Positions 35,461-44,599 are shown, counted from the first letter of the stretch. The stretch is 64,000 bases of DNA from JBCDJI01 sp964351865 (GCA_964351865.1 CAYGPJ010000019.1:1-64000); one strand, 5' to 3'. Program-made: numbers and translations. The notes: a model not told the origin generated them from the sequence alone.

Positions 35461-36315
35461 ATGGCAGAACCCCAGCGCATACATCAAGGCAAAGTGAGAG
35501 ACGTTTACGAATGGAATGACTCCCTGCTGCTGGTGGCAACGGACCGCATCTCTGCCTTTGACGTCATTCTGCCTAATTTGATTCTCAGAAAAGGCATTGC
35601 GCTGACCCAACTCTCCCGTTACTGGTTCGAACACTTGCCGCAGCATATCCCCCATCACGTCATCTCATTCGACCTGCCATCAGAAATCAATCGGCCGGAA
35701 TGGCAGTCCCGCACCACCTGGTGTAAAAAAGCTGAGGTCATCCCGATGGAATGCGTCGTGCGCGGTTATCTGGCTGGCTCCGGTTGGGATGCTTATCAGC
35801 AGACTGGCAAGATCCAGGGTCACCCCTTGCCCACAGGGCTGAAGGAATCAGATCGCCTGCCGAAACCACTCTTTACTCCAACTACAAAAGCAGCCGAGGG
35901 ACATGATGAACCTTTGACCGAGACGGAAGCCCGCGCCTGCGTCGGCACCGAGTGCTATGAATCACTCAAGGCACGCTCTTTGGAAATATATCAGTGGGCA
36001 CATGAATTCGCGCTAAGTAGGGGATTGATCATCGCCGATACCAAGTTTGAATTCGGCATGATCGATGGAGAGATCTGCCTGGTCGATGAATGCCTCACTT
36101 CCGACAGTTCACGCTATTGGCCGGCTGACGACTACCAACCCGGGCGCGGACAGCGTGCCTTTGATAAACAGTTTGTGCGCGATTACCTGAAGTCATTACC
36201 GGATTGGAACCGACAACCACCCGGACCAGAATTACCTGATGACATTGTCGAGAAAACCAGAGATCGCTACATCGAGGCCTATACCGCCATTACCGGCAAC
36301 ACCTTCGACTGGTGA
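35461..36315 (+). CDS. purC: SAICAR synthetase PurC
   Basis: Ligates aspartate to CAIR in purine synthesis (284 aa from the ATG at 35461, MAEPQRIHQGKVRDVYEW). The upstream ATG at 35413 gives a non-family extension. The blocks VATDRISAFDVILP, ECVVRGYLAGSGWDAYQQTG and IIADTKFEFGMIDGEICLVDE (in parts) are all PurC signatures. It starts a co-directional set with xerD and rnc. No purine-responsive leader was recognised in the 150 bp upstream. Confidence 0.96.
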   Translation: MAEPQRIHQGKVRDVYEWNDSLLLVATDRISAFDVILPNLILRKGIALTQLSRYWFEHLPQHIPHHVISFDLPSEINRPEWQSRTTWCKKAEVIPMECVVRGYLAGSGWDAYQQTGKIQGHPLPTGLKESDRLPKPLFTPTTKAAEGHDEPLTETEARACVGTECYESLKARSLEIYQWAHEFALSRGLIIADTKFEFGMIDGEICLVDECLTSDSSRYWPADDYQPGRGQRAFDKQFVRDYLKSLPDWNRQPPGPELPDDIVEKTRDRYIEAYTAITGNTFDW

Positions 36316-36370
36316 TCAGCGATGATGGTTTCTACCCCCATGCCGCCTACCTTAACCAACCTCATCTCTT

Positions 36371-37282
36371 TTGCCCGTGGATAGGAGTCTTTTAGATGCT
36401 TACTTGGCATACACCGCCCTCGAGAAGGGCCACTCCCGTAATACCCAGGTCAATCAGCAAAGCACGCTCGATCGCCTGACGGATTGGCTGGATCAAAAGC
36501 GGGGAACTCCGAACTGGAGCGCAGTGCGGATCGAAGATCTGCTAGCCTATTTAGCCGATCGAAAATCCTACGGTGATCTGGCTCCGGCGACCATGAAACT
36601 GGAAATTGTGATGCTTCGCGGCTTCTTCAAGTATCTGTTCAGGGAGAAGCATCACCGGGAAAATCTGGCTGAGCAGCTTGAGATTCCCAAACAGATCCGC
36701 AGCCTGCCCGAGACGTTAACCGAAGCGGAGGTGCGTCAGTTACTCCACATCACGTGGCCCGACACGCCTCTGGGGCTTCGCAACCAGGCGGTGATGGAAC
36801 TTTTTTACGCCACTGGCATGCGGGTAAGCGAAATGACCACAGCGCTGTTGGAACATCTGAACCTGGATCAGAAATCACTCATCGTGACGGGAAAAGGGAG
36901 CAAAGACCGCTTGGTTCTCTTCGGCAACCGTGCAGTGGATGTGCTGGAGCGTTACCTGGATGCCGGTCGTCCAATGCTGATCAAGCCAAAGTCTGGTGGA
37001 GAAATTTTTTTGGCTCGGCATGGTCGCGCCCTGACACGTGCCCGCGTCTGGGCAATTGTCAAAGAGGCGATGCAACTGGCGGGAATTAAGAAAAATATTT
37101 ACCCCCACCTGTTACGGCACTCCTTTGCCACCCACCTGCTCTCCGGAGGAGCCGATCTGAGAATGATTCAGGAATTACTGGGACATTCCAGTATCAATAC
37201 AACTGAAATCTATACCCACGTGGATCAGAAACGATTAGCCCAGACCCATCGCGCTTTTCATCCTCGCGCAAAGAAGTCATAA
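36371..37282 (+). CDS. xerD: Tyrosine recombinase XerD-like
   Basis: A site-specific tyrosine recombinase (303 aa) of the XerC/XerD type that resolves chromosome dimers at dif. The N-terminal SAM-like DNA-binding domain (about 5-95) and the catalytic domain (about 115-300) are complete. The active residues are R151, K175, H246, R249, H272 and the nucleophile Y281 (TTEIYTHVD). The start is TTG at 36371, with an alternative GTG at 36377. No ATG fits. No dif site was recognised nearby. Whether it is XerC or XerD is not certain. rnc follows by 10 bp. Confidence 0.92.
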   Translation: MPVDRSLLDAYLAYTALEKGHSRNTQVNQQSTLDRLTDWLDQKRGTPNWSAVRIEDLLAYLADRKSYGDLAPATMKLEIVMLRGFFKYLFREKHHRENLAEQLEIPKQIRSLPETLTEAEVRQLLHITWPDTPLGLRNQAVMELFYATGMRVSEMTTALLEHLNLDQKSLIVTGKGSKDRLVLFGNRAVDVLERYLDAGRPMLIKPKSGGEIFLARHGRALTRARVWAIVKEAMQLAGIKKNIYPHLLRHSFATHLLSGGADLRMIQELLGHSSINTTEIYTHVDQKRLAQTHRAFHPRAKKS

Positions 37283-37292
37283 TACATCCACC

Positions 37293-37985
37293 ATGACAGA
37301 AATCGATTTATCGCCGCTGGAAACCATCCTCGGCTACTCTTTTAAAAATAAGGAGTTGTTATTGCAGGCCTTGACTCACCCCTCGCTGGCACACGATATG
37401 CAACTGGCGCGCGGGGATAACCAGCGACTGGAATTCCTCGGTGATGCGGTGCTGCAGATGACACTGACGCTCCATCTTTTTCACAGCTTTCCCAGTCATC
37501 AGGAAGGCCGTCTCACCAAAATGCGTGCCGCCGCCGTCAACAAGAAGGCTTTGGATGAAGTCGCTCGCCAGTTTAAACTCAATGAATTTATTTTGCTGAG
37601 TCGCGGCGAAACTAAGAACCAGGGCCGCACCAAGGCCTCCAATCTGGCCGATGCGATGGAAGCGATCATCGGGGTCATGTTACTGGACGCCGGATATGAG
37701 TTTACCCAGGCGTGGGTAGAAAAAGTTTTCGACCAGAAACTCAAGGAACTGGCCGCCTCGGAAGAGGTCTTCAACCCCAAAGGTGAACTGCAGGAATTGC
37801 TGCAGGGTAAATCCATCGCCACCCCCCGCTACGAACTTGTTGCAGAAAGTGGCCCCGATCACTCGAAATCCTATACGATTCGGGTCATCTCCGAGGACGC
37901 CGTGATCGGAGAAGGTAGTGGCCCCAGCAAAAAGGCCGCAGAATCATCTGCGGCCTTGGATGCTTTAAAAAATCTGTCGCTCTGA
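37293..37985 (+). CDS. rnc: Ribonuclease III
   Basis: Double-strand RNA endonuclease in rRNA processing (230 aa). The catalytic domain (about 1-150) has the signature NQRLEFLGDAVLQM with the catalytic Glu and Asp, and LADAMEAIIGVMLLDAGYE. The C-terminal dsRNA-binding domain (about 160-230) ends GEGSGPSKKAAESSAALDAL. A perfect 10-bp hairpin lies within its last codons and serves as a minus-strand terminator for the convergent OM protein gene. Genes rnc and the OM protein gene end only 1 bp apart. Confidence 0.97.
   Translation: MTEIDLSPLETILGYSFKNKELLLQALTHPSLAHDMQLARGDNQRLEFLGDAVLQMTLTLHLFHSFPSHQEGRLTKMRAAAVNKKALDEVARQFKLNEFILLSRGETKNQGRTKASNLADAMEAIIGVMLLDAGYEFTQAWVEKVFDQKLKELAASEEVFNPKGELQELLQGKSIATPRYELVAESGPDHSKSYTIRVISEDAVIGEGSGPSKKAAESSAALDALKNLSL
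37929..37957 (-). terminator. Minus-strand terminator lying inside the rnc coding sequence
   Basis: Read on the minus strand, AAGGCCGCAG (37957-37948), loop ATGATT and CTGCGGCCTT (37941-37932) form a perfect 10-bp stem, continued by TTT (37931-37929). It lies 30 bp past the stop codon of the minus-strand OM protein gene and is read as Lys-Ala-Ala-Glu codons in rnc. On the plus strand there is no T run. Confidence 0.8.
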
Positions 37986-37986
37986 A

Positions 37987-38871
37987 CTAGAGTTGCTTTT
38001 TGATACCAATTCCCATCAGAACATTGGATGTATCACCCGAATTTAAGTAGGTCACATCCTGAATGGTGAAGTACTTAGACTCAGCAAAAATCGACCATTC
38101 ATCGTTCATGTGGAATTCATACCCGAGAATAAACTGATAAGCAAAATCACCGAAAGAGTCGCTATCAGGGGCGGTGCCTCCGTCGCCATCAAAAATGGTC
38201 ATGGCGATACCGATACCAGGTCCAAAGTAAACTTCAGAACGCCCCCAGTAAGCTTTCAATAGAGCATTAACCATCGGGGCAAAAGTAATTTGCTGAACAT
38301 CGTTACTCAAATTTCCACCTGCACCCGCATATTCATGAAATCCATGCATATAAATGAATTCGGCTTCGAGTGCGCCTCCAATGCGTAAGCCGCCGGTTTC
38401 TTTATCAAACTGATCGATCGGTTCTCCAAAGGGCCAGACATAACCAAACTTAACGGCCGCCATCGGTCCTAGTCCCATACTGCTGTTGGCCCCATTGAAA
38501 ATATTAGGGGTCCCTTCAAAAATCCCATTACCCGCACCAAACCAATTGGTGAAATTGCTGCCCTGATAGGCATCAATGTTAAACCCGAGCATCGCAGCTG
38601 CGTAGTATCCTGTTTTAGCATCACGCGGGGCACTGTTGGTCAAGAAATTGAGCTTGGGGGCAGACTCGTTATTGGCAGGAAGGTCAGATGATTGCACTGC
38701 CAGACGACCATTATTGGAACTGGGAGCCACGGTAGAGACGGTTCCATCCGAGTTCTGAACTTTAAAAGGACGAGGAGCAGGAGGCGCAGAATCTTGCGCG
38801 ATCGCAGCGTTGCCAATCAATAAAGAGCCACCCACCAACAGGGCCGCAGAGTAAACAGTAAGCTGTTTCAT
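37987..38871 (-). CDS. Outer-membrane beta-barrel protein
   Basis: A 294-aa exported protein with signal peptide 1-26 (AALLVGGSLLIGNAAIAQDS). A short disordered stretch rich in Ser, Pro and Asn (about 27-75) comes before eight or so amphipathic strands with Gly and aromatic residues (AAMLGFNIDAY, AAVKFGYVWPFG, FAESKYFTIQDVTYLNSGD). It ends GIGIKKQL, like OmpW/OmpA-type or porin-family small barrels. The exact family is not recognised. It is convergent with rnc, and its terminator lies inside rnc. Confidence 0.75.
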   Translation of the reverse strand: MKQLTVYSAALLVGGSLLIGNAAIAQDSAPPAPRPFKVQNSDGTVSTVAPSSNNGRLAVQSSDLPANNESAPKLNFLTNSAPRDAKTGYYAAAMLGFNIDAYQGSNFTNWFGAGNGIFEGTPNIFNGANSSMGLGPMAAVKFGYVWPFGEPIDQFDKETGGLRIGGALEAEFIYMHGFHEYAGAGGNLSNDVQQITFAPMVNALLKAYWGRSEVYFGPGIGIAMTIFDGDGGTAPDSDSFGDFAYQFILGYEFHMNDEWSIFAESKYFTIQDVTYLNSGDTSNVLMGIGIKKQL

Positions 38872-38976
38872 ACTCTTCTTTTATGTTTCTATACGTAAAA
38901 AGTCAAAGCCTTTTGTTAATAAATACGCGTAAAATGTACCAAAATGATGGAAAACGTCCTCACCGAATTCCCGATA

Positions 38977-39849
38977 TCAGCCAAACAACTGGCGGCCCAC
39001 CTCTAGAATGCGTCGTTCGCGATCAGTCAGGCTATCTATCCCATCGGCAGATATCTTAGCTAATATCGGATCGAGTGCCTGTCGAATTTCGAAAGGATTC
39101 ATGGTCTCCACCTCCGGTCCTTCTCCTTCACTCACCTCTTCTTCCTGCACCATGCGATAAGGAGTGTATTCATAGCGCTGGTTGCGGGAAACTTGACCGA
39201 AAAACCACCATCCGAAAAGAATCCCTCCCAAATGAGCAGAGTGCGCGATGGAAAAAAACCATCCCACCGTGGCAGAATCCGCAATGGCCGGCACCCATCC
39301 CAGCACCATCGCCACCACACTGAATAGCGCAAATCCCCTCACCGCTTTCACCGCCCTGACCGGATAAGGTAAAAAAAGAATAGATAACTTACTGTCGGGC
39401 ATCAGGATAGAAAACACCCCAAAGACTGCACAAACCGCACCACTCGCCCCCACCAGCGGCCGATCTAAATAAACCGTCTGCCCCAACAGCAATCCCTGAA
39501 CGCTGATGTCCACCATAAATAATCCTACCGAGGCTAAGCCTCCCAAGACATACAGCCATAAGTAGAGTTTTGAACCCAACTTGAACTCGACCACCCTCCC
39601 CAGAAAGTAGAGCGTCATCATGTTGAAGATCACGTGAATGATCAGATCATCCGCGTGTAACCACATGTAGGTAAACAATTGCCAGAATTCACCTTTCAGC
39701 ACCTCCGAGATCCTCAAGGCAAAATAGGTCTGCATCGGATTCGTGTCCAAGGTGGCTAAAAATAGCTGCCCGAGTACTGCAATGACGACATTAATGATGA
39801 TAATGCGGCGCGTCCACGGGGCGATCTGTTTAAGTGTTGGCTCTCTCAT
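38977..39849 (-). CDS. Rhomboid-family intramembrane serine protease
   Basis: A 290-aa membrane protease that cuts transmembrane substrates. The catalytic Ser is S136 in GASGAVCAVFG and the His is H206 in HSAHLGGILFG. HVIFNMMTLYFLG (72-84) is the usual helix-2 block. Six hydrophobic helices span about 17-220, followed by a charged C-terminal tail of 70 residues. It overlaps the PHP-domain gene start/stop (ATGA), so it is the last gene of a three-gene operon. Its substrates are unknown. Confidence 0.92.
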   Translation of the reverse strand: MREPTLKQIAPWTRRIIIINVVIAVLGQLFLATLDTNPMQTYFALRISEVLKGEFWQLFTYMWLHADDLIIHVIFNMMTLYFLGRVVEFKLGSKLYLWLYVLGGLASVGLFMVDISVQGLLLGQTVYLDRPLVGASGAVCAVFGVFSILMPDSKLSILFLPYPVRAVKAVRGFALFSVVAMVLGWVPAIADSATVGWFFSIAHSAHLGGILFGWWFFGQVSRNQRYEYTPYRMVQEEEVSEGEGPEVETMNPFEIRQALDPILAKISADGIDSLTDRERRILEVGRQLFG

Positions 39850-40583
39850 GAACGGGACAGTTTATCCGATACTAACCATTCGTCCACCGGTGTTTGCGGA
39901 CGACGTATATTGTACCAGCTCTTGATCACATAGTCCCGCGCGCGCATCAATTGCTCATGCCGACGACAGCGTCCTTCCCGCAGTGCTCTGATCACCGCGG
40001 CCACCGACAACTCATCGGCATCAATAATTTGATGGGACCGCCCCAATGAAGCGGGATGATGTGAATCACTGCCTGCCGTCATCACTTGCTGGCGCACTTT
40101 AGCGTAGCGATAAGCCTTCGAATTCAACCCCGGAAACCAGCTGGCCGCATTGAACACTTCAATCCCATCGAAGGCATGTTCGTTCAGCACACGACGCCCC
40201 ACGCCACGTCGGGCCGGATCAAACGGATGCGCCGCAATACAAAAACCTCCCTGATTCTGCACCATGGGTAATAATTCAGCACACCGCACCCCCGGCATTG
40301 AATCCAAGCGGACCCCCAGCACCAGCACGTGACCTTCGTATGTCGAAACCTCCATGCCGGGAATAATTAAAAAATCGTCACAGGCTTTCCCGTCATCCCG
40401 TATCAGCCCCTGCTCACGAAAATAGTCTACCCCTGCCTGCGTATCATGGTCCGTCAACACCAGACCATTCAATCCTAACTCTCTGGCGCGCTCCACCATC
40501 CGTAGCGGATGCGACACGCCGTCCACCGAAAAATGGGAATGGCAGTGCAGATCGATGCGGTATTCCGGCATGCGATTACTCAA
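39846..40583 (-). CDS. PHP-domain phosphoesterase
   Basis: A 245-aa metal-dependent hydrolase of the PHP superfamily. The first metal motif HCHSHFS is at 13-19, then LTDHDT near residue 43, PGMEVST near 74 and AHPFDPARR near 120, with TAGSDSHHP near 170. This is like YciV/RNase AM (nucleoside 3',5'-bisphosphate phosphatase) or tRNA-processing PHP enzymes, but no specific substrate can be named. It sits between the LolA-like gene (8-bp overlap) and the rhomboid gene (4-bp overlap). Confidence 0.88.
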   Translation of the reverse strand: MSNRMPEYRIDLHCHSHFSVDGVSHPLRMVERARELGLNGLVLTDHDTQAGVDYFREQGLIRDDGKACDDFLIIPGMEVSTYEGHVLVLGVRLDSMPGVRCAELLPMVQNQGGFCIAAHPFDPARRGVGRRVLNEHAFDGIEVFNAASWFPGLNSKAYRYAKVRQQVMTAGSDSHHPASLGRSHQIIDADELSVAAVIRALREGRCRRHEQLMRARDYVIKSWYNIRRPQTPVDEWLVSDKLSRS

Positions 40584-41352
40584 CCAGCTTCAAGCCGGAG
40601 CCCGGCTCGGCATCTTTAATTTGAATGTAAGTGCGACTGCTGGATAAATCACGCCCGGGAATCATCGAGGAAATCATCATTTCTTTGATCACGTAGGAAT
40701 CCCCTACTCGCATGACACCATTAACGCCAACACGTTTAATCACCTCACCCTCCGCATTGTAAGCATCCACCCGCAGAATGGAGAGATAATCCGCACTGAT
40801 CCAATACCGTGCTTTGGAATAACTACTCAGCGCAGGCGGTTCTGCTTCATACGCCCAGGCTTTCAACGTTTTAATACTGTCCATACCCAGTGGCTTGACC
40901 TTGCTCCAGCGCAGAAAATCCACCCCGAGATCTTCATACGCCACATCCGAGTCCAGAATCGATTGGAGCCGCTCCGGGCCACTGACCATCTCCCATTTGG
41001 CCTCCGGTCCGCTGCGGCGATCAATGATACTTCCTGATGGCGTCAACTGCACCCGGATCTGTAACGGTTGTTCCAGAAATTCGTAAACCATTTTACGCCC
41101 CATCGTTTTGAGCAGAATCGGATGCAGCACCTTATTCTCGCCGTCGTCCACGCGTAAATTCCCACGCAACGTGAAATCCCGCAGCCGCATATTATCCCAC
41201 ACCGCCCGCTGCATCACCTCCGGCTCAGGTATCTTTTGGGATTCATCCGGATCCGCCTGCAACCGAGATTCAAAACCGACTCCCATGCATATCAGCATCA
41301 ATAAAAAGGTTCTCACTATAAACACGACGCCACGATAGTGCAGACCATTCAT
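40576..41352 (-). CDS. LolA-like outer-membrane lipoprotein-sorting protein
   Basis: A 258-aa exported protein. A signal peptide (about 1-33 from the ATG at 41352) is followed by a LolA/LolB-like all-beta fold: WDNMRLRDFTLRGNLRV, KMVYEFLEQPLQIRVQL, YWISADYLSILRVDAYNAEG, typical of the outer-membrane lipoprotein-sorting family. An ATG at 41379 would add nine residues. It could be a lipoprotein carrier or a relative with another ligand. It overlaps the PHP gene by 8 bp and is likely the operon's first gene. Confidence 0.75.
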   Translation of the reverse strand: MNGLHYRGVVFIVRTFLLMLICMGVGFESRLQADPDESQKIPEPEVMQRAVWDNMRLRDFTLRGNLRVDDGENKVLHPILLKTMGRKMVYEFLEQPLQIRVQLTPSGSIIDRRSGPEAKWEMVSGPERLQSILDSDVAYEDLGVDFLRWSKVKPLGMDSIKTLKAWAYEAEPPALSSYSKARYWISADYLSILRVDAYNAEGEVIKRVGVNGVMRVGDSYVIKEMMISSMIPGRDLSSSRTYIQIKDAEPGSGLKLVE

Positions 41353-41435
41353 TTGAAAAGGTTTTCCAGATCGAATCACAAGGACAGTCAGAGCTTTACA
41401 GTTGTCTAGTCAATACGCTTTGCTAACCCTGATTC

Positions 41436-42068
41436 ATGGACTGGCTACTTTCACTGGATTTGGATCTAATGCGCACGATTAATGTGCAGTGGACCCACCC
41501 GTGGCTGGACGTTTTTTTCCTGATCATCGCCTCGCTAAAATTATGGAAATGGCCCCTGATCGCAGCCGGGATTGCCATGCTCATCTGGGGAGGTTTTAAA
41601 GGCAGAGTCTTTATGGTGCTCGTGCTGCTGTGCCTGCTGATTGGCGATGTGGGTATCGTTCAGGCATTCAAAGCAACCGCCGAGCGGACACGACCACACG
41701 AATCTCATGATGATCTCCGGCGCGTGCGCTTCGAAGGCTGGACCGTAACCGTTGAACCTTCGCAAATCCGTGAGGTGGAGCACGGTAATTCCATGCCTTC
41801 CGGACATGCCGCCAATAACTTCATGCTGGCGGTGCTGGCAACCGCCGTCTTCAGCCCGTGGGGTCGCCTCGTCTGGATCTGGGCCGTGCTGATGGCCTAT
41901 TCCCGCGTCTATACTGGCGACCACTATCCGAGTGATGTTATCGTTTCTTTATTTTTGGCAATCGCTTATTCCACGACCATCGTTTACATCTGCTCGCGAC
42001 TGTGGCAGAAGTGGGGACCGAAATGGTTACCTCATGTCTATGAACAACACCCCAGACTCATCTCCTAA
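41436..42068 (+). CDS. PAP2-family membrane phosphatase
   Basis: A 210-aa membrane phosphatase, likely acting on lipid pyrophosphates such as undecaprenyl pyrophosphate or on lipid phosphates. The three motifs of the family are seen: KATAERTRPHE (KxxxxxxRP), MPSGHAA (PSGH) and SRVYTGDHYPSDV (SRxxxxxHxxxD). There are about six hydrophobic helices. It overlaps the ArnT-like gene (stop of this gene at 42068, next start at 42034), so they are co-translated. This suggests a joint role in polyprenyl-linked sugar or lipid A metabolism, which is inference. Confidence 0.9.
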   Translation: MDWLLSLDLDLMRTINVQWTHPWLDVFFLIIASLKLWKWPLIAAGIAMLIWGGFKGRVFMVLVLLCLLIGDVGIVQAFKATAERTRPHESHDDLRRVRFEGWTVTVEPSQIREVEHGNSMPSGHAANNFMLAVLATAVFSPWGRLVWIWAVLMAYSRVYTGDHYPSDVIVSLFLAIAYSTTIVYICSRLWQKWGPKWLPHVYEQHPRLIS

Positions 42069-43743
42069 ACCCTCGCTTCCGCTTTGGCCTGTTATTCTAG
42101 TGTGGTTCAAAGCCTGTCGCTGGCGGCAAGCCGCACTCCTGCTCATCACCGCGTTGACCCTGTTTCGTTTCTGGTATAGCGGCACGCTGGATCTGGTCGC
42201 GGATGAAGCTTACTACTGGCTCTGGTCGCAACATCTGGATATTTGTTACTACAGTAAAGGCCCTGGCGTGGCCTGGACGATCGCTGCCGGCACGTGGCTG
42301 TGGGGCGACAGTGTTTTCGGTATCCGTTTTTTTGCGGTGCTGCTCTCGGCCGCCACCGGCTATTGGATCTTCCGTTTAGGGCGAACCCTGTTTGATGCCC
42401 GCACCGGCTTTCTGGCTCTGGTACTGGCCGCCTGCCTGCCACTTTATGCAGTCGGCAGCATCTTAATGACGATTGATCCACTGAGCCTCTTTTTCTGGGT
42501 CGTGGCCGCTTATGCTTTCTGGCAAGCACTCGAGCGGGACTGCCCGATCCACTGGATTCTACCCGGTCTCGCCATCGGGCTCGGCATGTTATGCAAATAC
42601 ACCAACATCGCTGAGCTGATCTCGTTCGCACTTTTCTGCCTCTGGAGTGCGCCTCATCGCCGCCACTTGCGCCAATCCACTTTCTGGACGATGAGTGCCA
42701 CAACGCTTTTGTCGCTACTGCCTACCCTCATCTGGAACGCCCGCCATGACTGGATCACCGTGCAACACCTGCTGGAACGCGGGAAACTCAGCTCCAATGA
42801 TACGTTCACTTTCAAATTCGGTGAGTTGACCCAGTTTTTCTCGGAGCAGGCGCTGGTCTATTCTCCTTTGCTATGGATCAGTATTCTAGGCAGTGCCTTC
42901 TTCATGCTGAAGCTGTTGCTGACGTCAAGAGAGGCCGAAATCAAAGGGAGTCCAGACCAGACGAATGCGGCATCACCTGCCACCGTATGGAAATTTCTAC
43001 TGAGCTTGTTCGTGCCCCTGCCGATTTTCTACTCTCTGCTCAGTATTAACGAAGCAGGGGAAGCCAACTGGACGGCTCCTGCCTATCTTGCCGGCCTGAT
43101 CATACTGGCCGCGTTTATTCTGCATCAGACTCGTCCCGGCAGTGGCCTCAGAAAAGCTTTATGGGTCGCTGTGATTTTGGGTGCGTTGCAAACTGCGGCC
43201 CTGCACCAGACTTCATGGATCCCATTTCATAAGGTGGGCATTCAGGACCCGCTCGACCGGGTTCGTTCCCACCACCAACTAGCCGATACGGTAGCACAGT
43301 TGCAGCAGGAATACGGTGCCAGCTTCATCATCGCCCGCCACTATCAGACGGCTTCACTGATCGCCTTTTACCATCCAGACCAGCCGCTGGTATATATGCC
43401 GGAGTCAGATAAAATCGAAAATCAGTACTCCTTCTGGCCGGGGTATTCTGAAATGATGAAGCATGAGCTCTCTGCCTTGTTTGTCTGCCGGAATGAAGAA
43501 GTGCCCCGCGAGTCCATCTACCGGGAATTCTCAAAGGTGCAATTAATTAAAGAATTCGATACCACCTTCCAAGGCAGACCCTTGCAACGCTATCGAATTT
43601 TCTTTCTGGAAAATTACCACGGTGGAGAAGAAATCGATGAATTTACGGTGGAACCAACACCAGAGACAAGCGTCTCAAACGAAATCCCGGCGAGCACTTT
43701 GCCGACTGAGGCTAATCAGTCCGCAGTGGATACAACACCATAG
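42034..43743 (+). CDS. ArnT-like glycosyltransferase family 39/83 protein
   Basis: A polytopic membrane glycosyltransferase (about 569 aa from the ATG at 42034) that uses polyprenyl-phosphate sugars. The N-terminal loop shows the diagnostic acidic pair in LVADEAYYWLWSQHLDICYY, followed by KGPG and then WLWGDSVFGIRF. About 10-12 transmembrane helices span 25-380, and a soluble C-terminal domain runs to the end (NQYSFWPGYSEM, then FLENYHGGEE). The acceptor is unknown, and lipid A or a surface glycan is plausible. It overlaps the PAP2 gene. Its 3' end overlaps the convergent FHA gene by 32 bp. Confidence 0.88.
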   Translation: MSMNNTPDSSPKPSLPLWPVILVWFKACRWRQAALLLITALTLFRFWYSGTLDLVADEAYYWLWSQHLDICYYSKGPGVAWTIAAGTWLWGDSVFGIRFFAVLLSAATGYWIFRLGRTLFDARTGFLALVLAACLPLYAVGSILMTIDPLSLFFWVVAAYAFWQALERDCPIHWILPGLAIGLGMLCKYTNIAELISFALFCLWSAPHRRHLRQSTFWTMSATTLLSLLPTLIWNARHDWITVQHLLERGKLSSNDTFTFKFGELTQFFSEQALVYSPLLWISILGSAFFMLKLLLTSREAEIKGSPDQTNAASPATVWKFLLSLFVPLPIFYSLLSINEAGEANWTAPAYLAGLIILAAFILHQTRPGSGLRKALWVAVILGALQTAALHQTSWIPFHKVGIQDPLDRVRSHHQLADTVAQLQQEYGASFIIARHYQTASLIAFYHPDQPLVYMPESDKIENQYSFWPGYSEMMKHELSALFVCRNEEVPRESIYREFSKVQLIKEFDTTFQGRPLQRYRIFFLENYHGGEEIDEFTVEPTPETSVSNEIPASTLPTEANQSAVDTTP

Positions 43744-44599
43744 GCTGTTTACGCGGACCCAGTTCCACCATCAGCATGGGAGAGCTGACACTGCGATCTT
43801 CCGCGCGGGTCGGGAAGCGTTCAGTGCTGACCAGTTCACAATCCAGTTCACAAGCCTTGGCCGAAATATCCTCCATCTGCTGTAAATCATCTCCGAGAAC
43901 TTTAAGTTGGCCATTGGAAAGCTGCTGAAGCTTTACCGGAGTTAAATTAATGGATGCATTCACTTTGAACAGATAGCTGTCAGCGGACATCCCACACTCG
44001 GCCATCAACTGTTCGTTGAGATATTTTCCATAATGGATGATCTGGCGGGCGCATTCCACCGACGCCTGCAGTCGTTGGGTGTGCTGCTCGTCAACTGAAT
44101 TCCAAATGCCAGTGACCGTTCGATCCGTGACTCTGACCACTTTTCCCTCATGAGACATCATCAGTTTAATCGCTCGATAAAACCATTCACCAACCGCACG
44201 GCTCTGTATTTTGGAATCCTGCCCCCAATCGACACCGCGGTCATTAAAGCGAACATTGAGTAATACTGATGATTCCAGCACGGCCTTTTGCGCTTCACCC
44301 CCCTGCCCACTCGGTTCCAAAGAAACATGCAGCGGCTCGGAAGCCACATCAATTACATCCGAGTTAACCAGCACTTCTGGCTTAAGAATGAGTTGACCGT
44401 TGAGGAATGTCCCGTTTTGACTTCCGGCATCGCAGACCAGTAATCCCCGCTCCGGGTCATTGAAGAAAAAAGTATGGATCCGAGATGCCTGGGAACGGTT
44501 AATTTTAAGCGTAGCGGTGCGACTTCGCCCCAGTGAATAAAAATCCTGATCCAGCACCCACTGGTTTTCTGAACTGACAAGACGTAGATTATTTCTCAT
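43712..44599 (-). CDS. FHA-domain protein with cyclase-like C-terminal region
   Basis: A 295-aa protein from the ATG at 44599. The N-terminal FHA phosphothreonine-binding domain (about 1-97) has GRSRT (24-28), SRIH (39-42) and GSQNGTFLNG (59-68). Residues about 110-265 resemble class III adenylate/guanylate cyclases: VRFNDRG with D120 matches the first metal Asp, EGKVVRVTDRTVTGIW with D159 the second, then LGDDLQQMEDISAKACELD near 235 and LVSTERF at the end. The usual purine- and transition-state residues are not evident, so it may be a degenerate cyclase or pseudo-enzyme. The N-terminal 11 bp overlap comEC. Confidence 0.75.
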   Translation of the reverse strand: MRNNLRLVSSENQWVLDQDFYSLGRSRTATLKINRSQASRIHTFFFNDPERGLLVCDAGSQNGTFLNGQLILKPEVLVNSDVIDVASEPLHVSLEPSGQGGEAQKAVLESSVLLNVRFNDRGVDWGQDSKIQSRAVGEWFYRAIKLMMSHEGKVVRVTDRTVTGIWNSVDEQHTQRLQASVECARQIIHYGKYLNEQLMAECGMSADSYLFKVNASINLTPVKLQQLSNGQLKVLGDDLQQMEDISAKACELDCELVSTERFPTRAEDRSVSSPMLMVELGPRKQPMVLYPLRTD

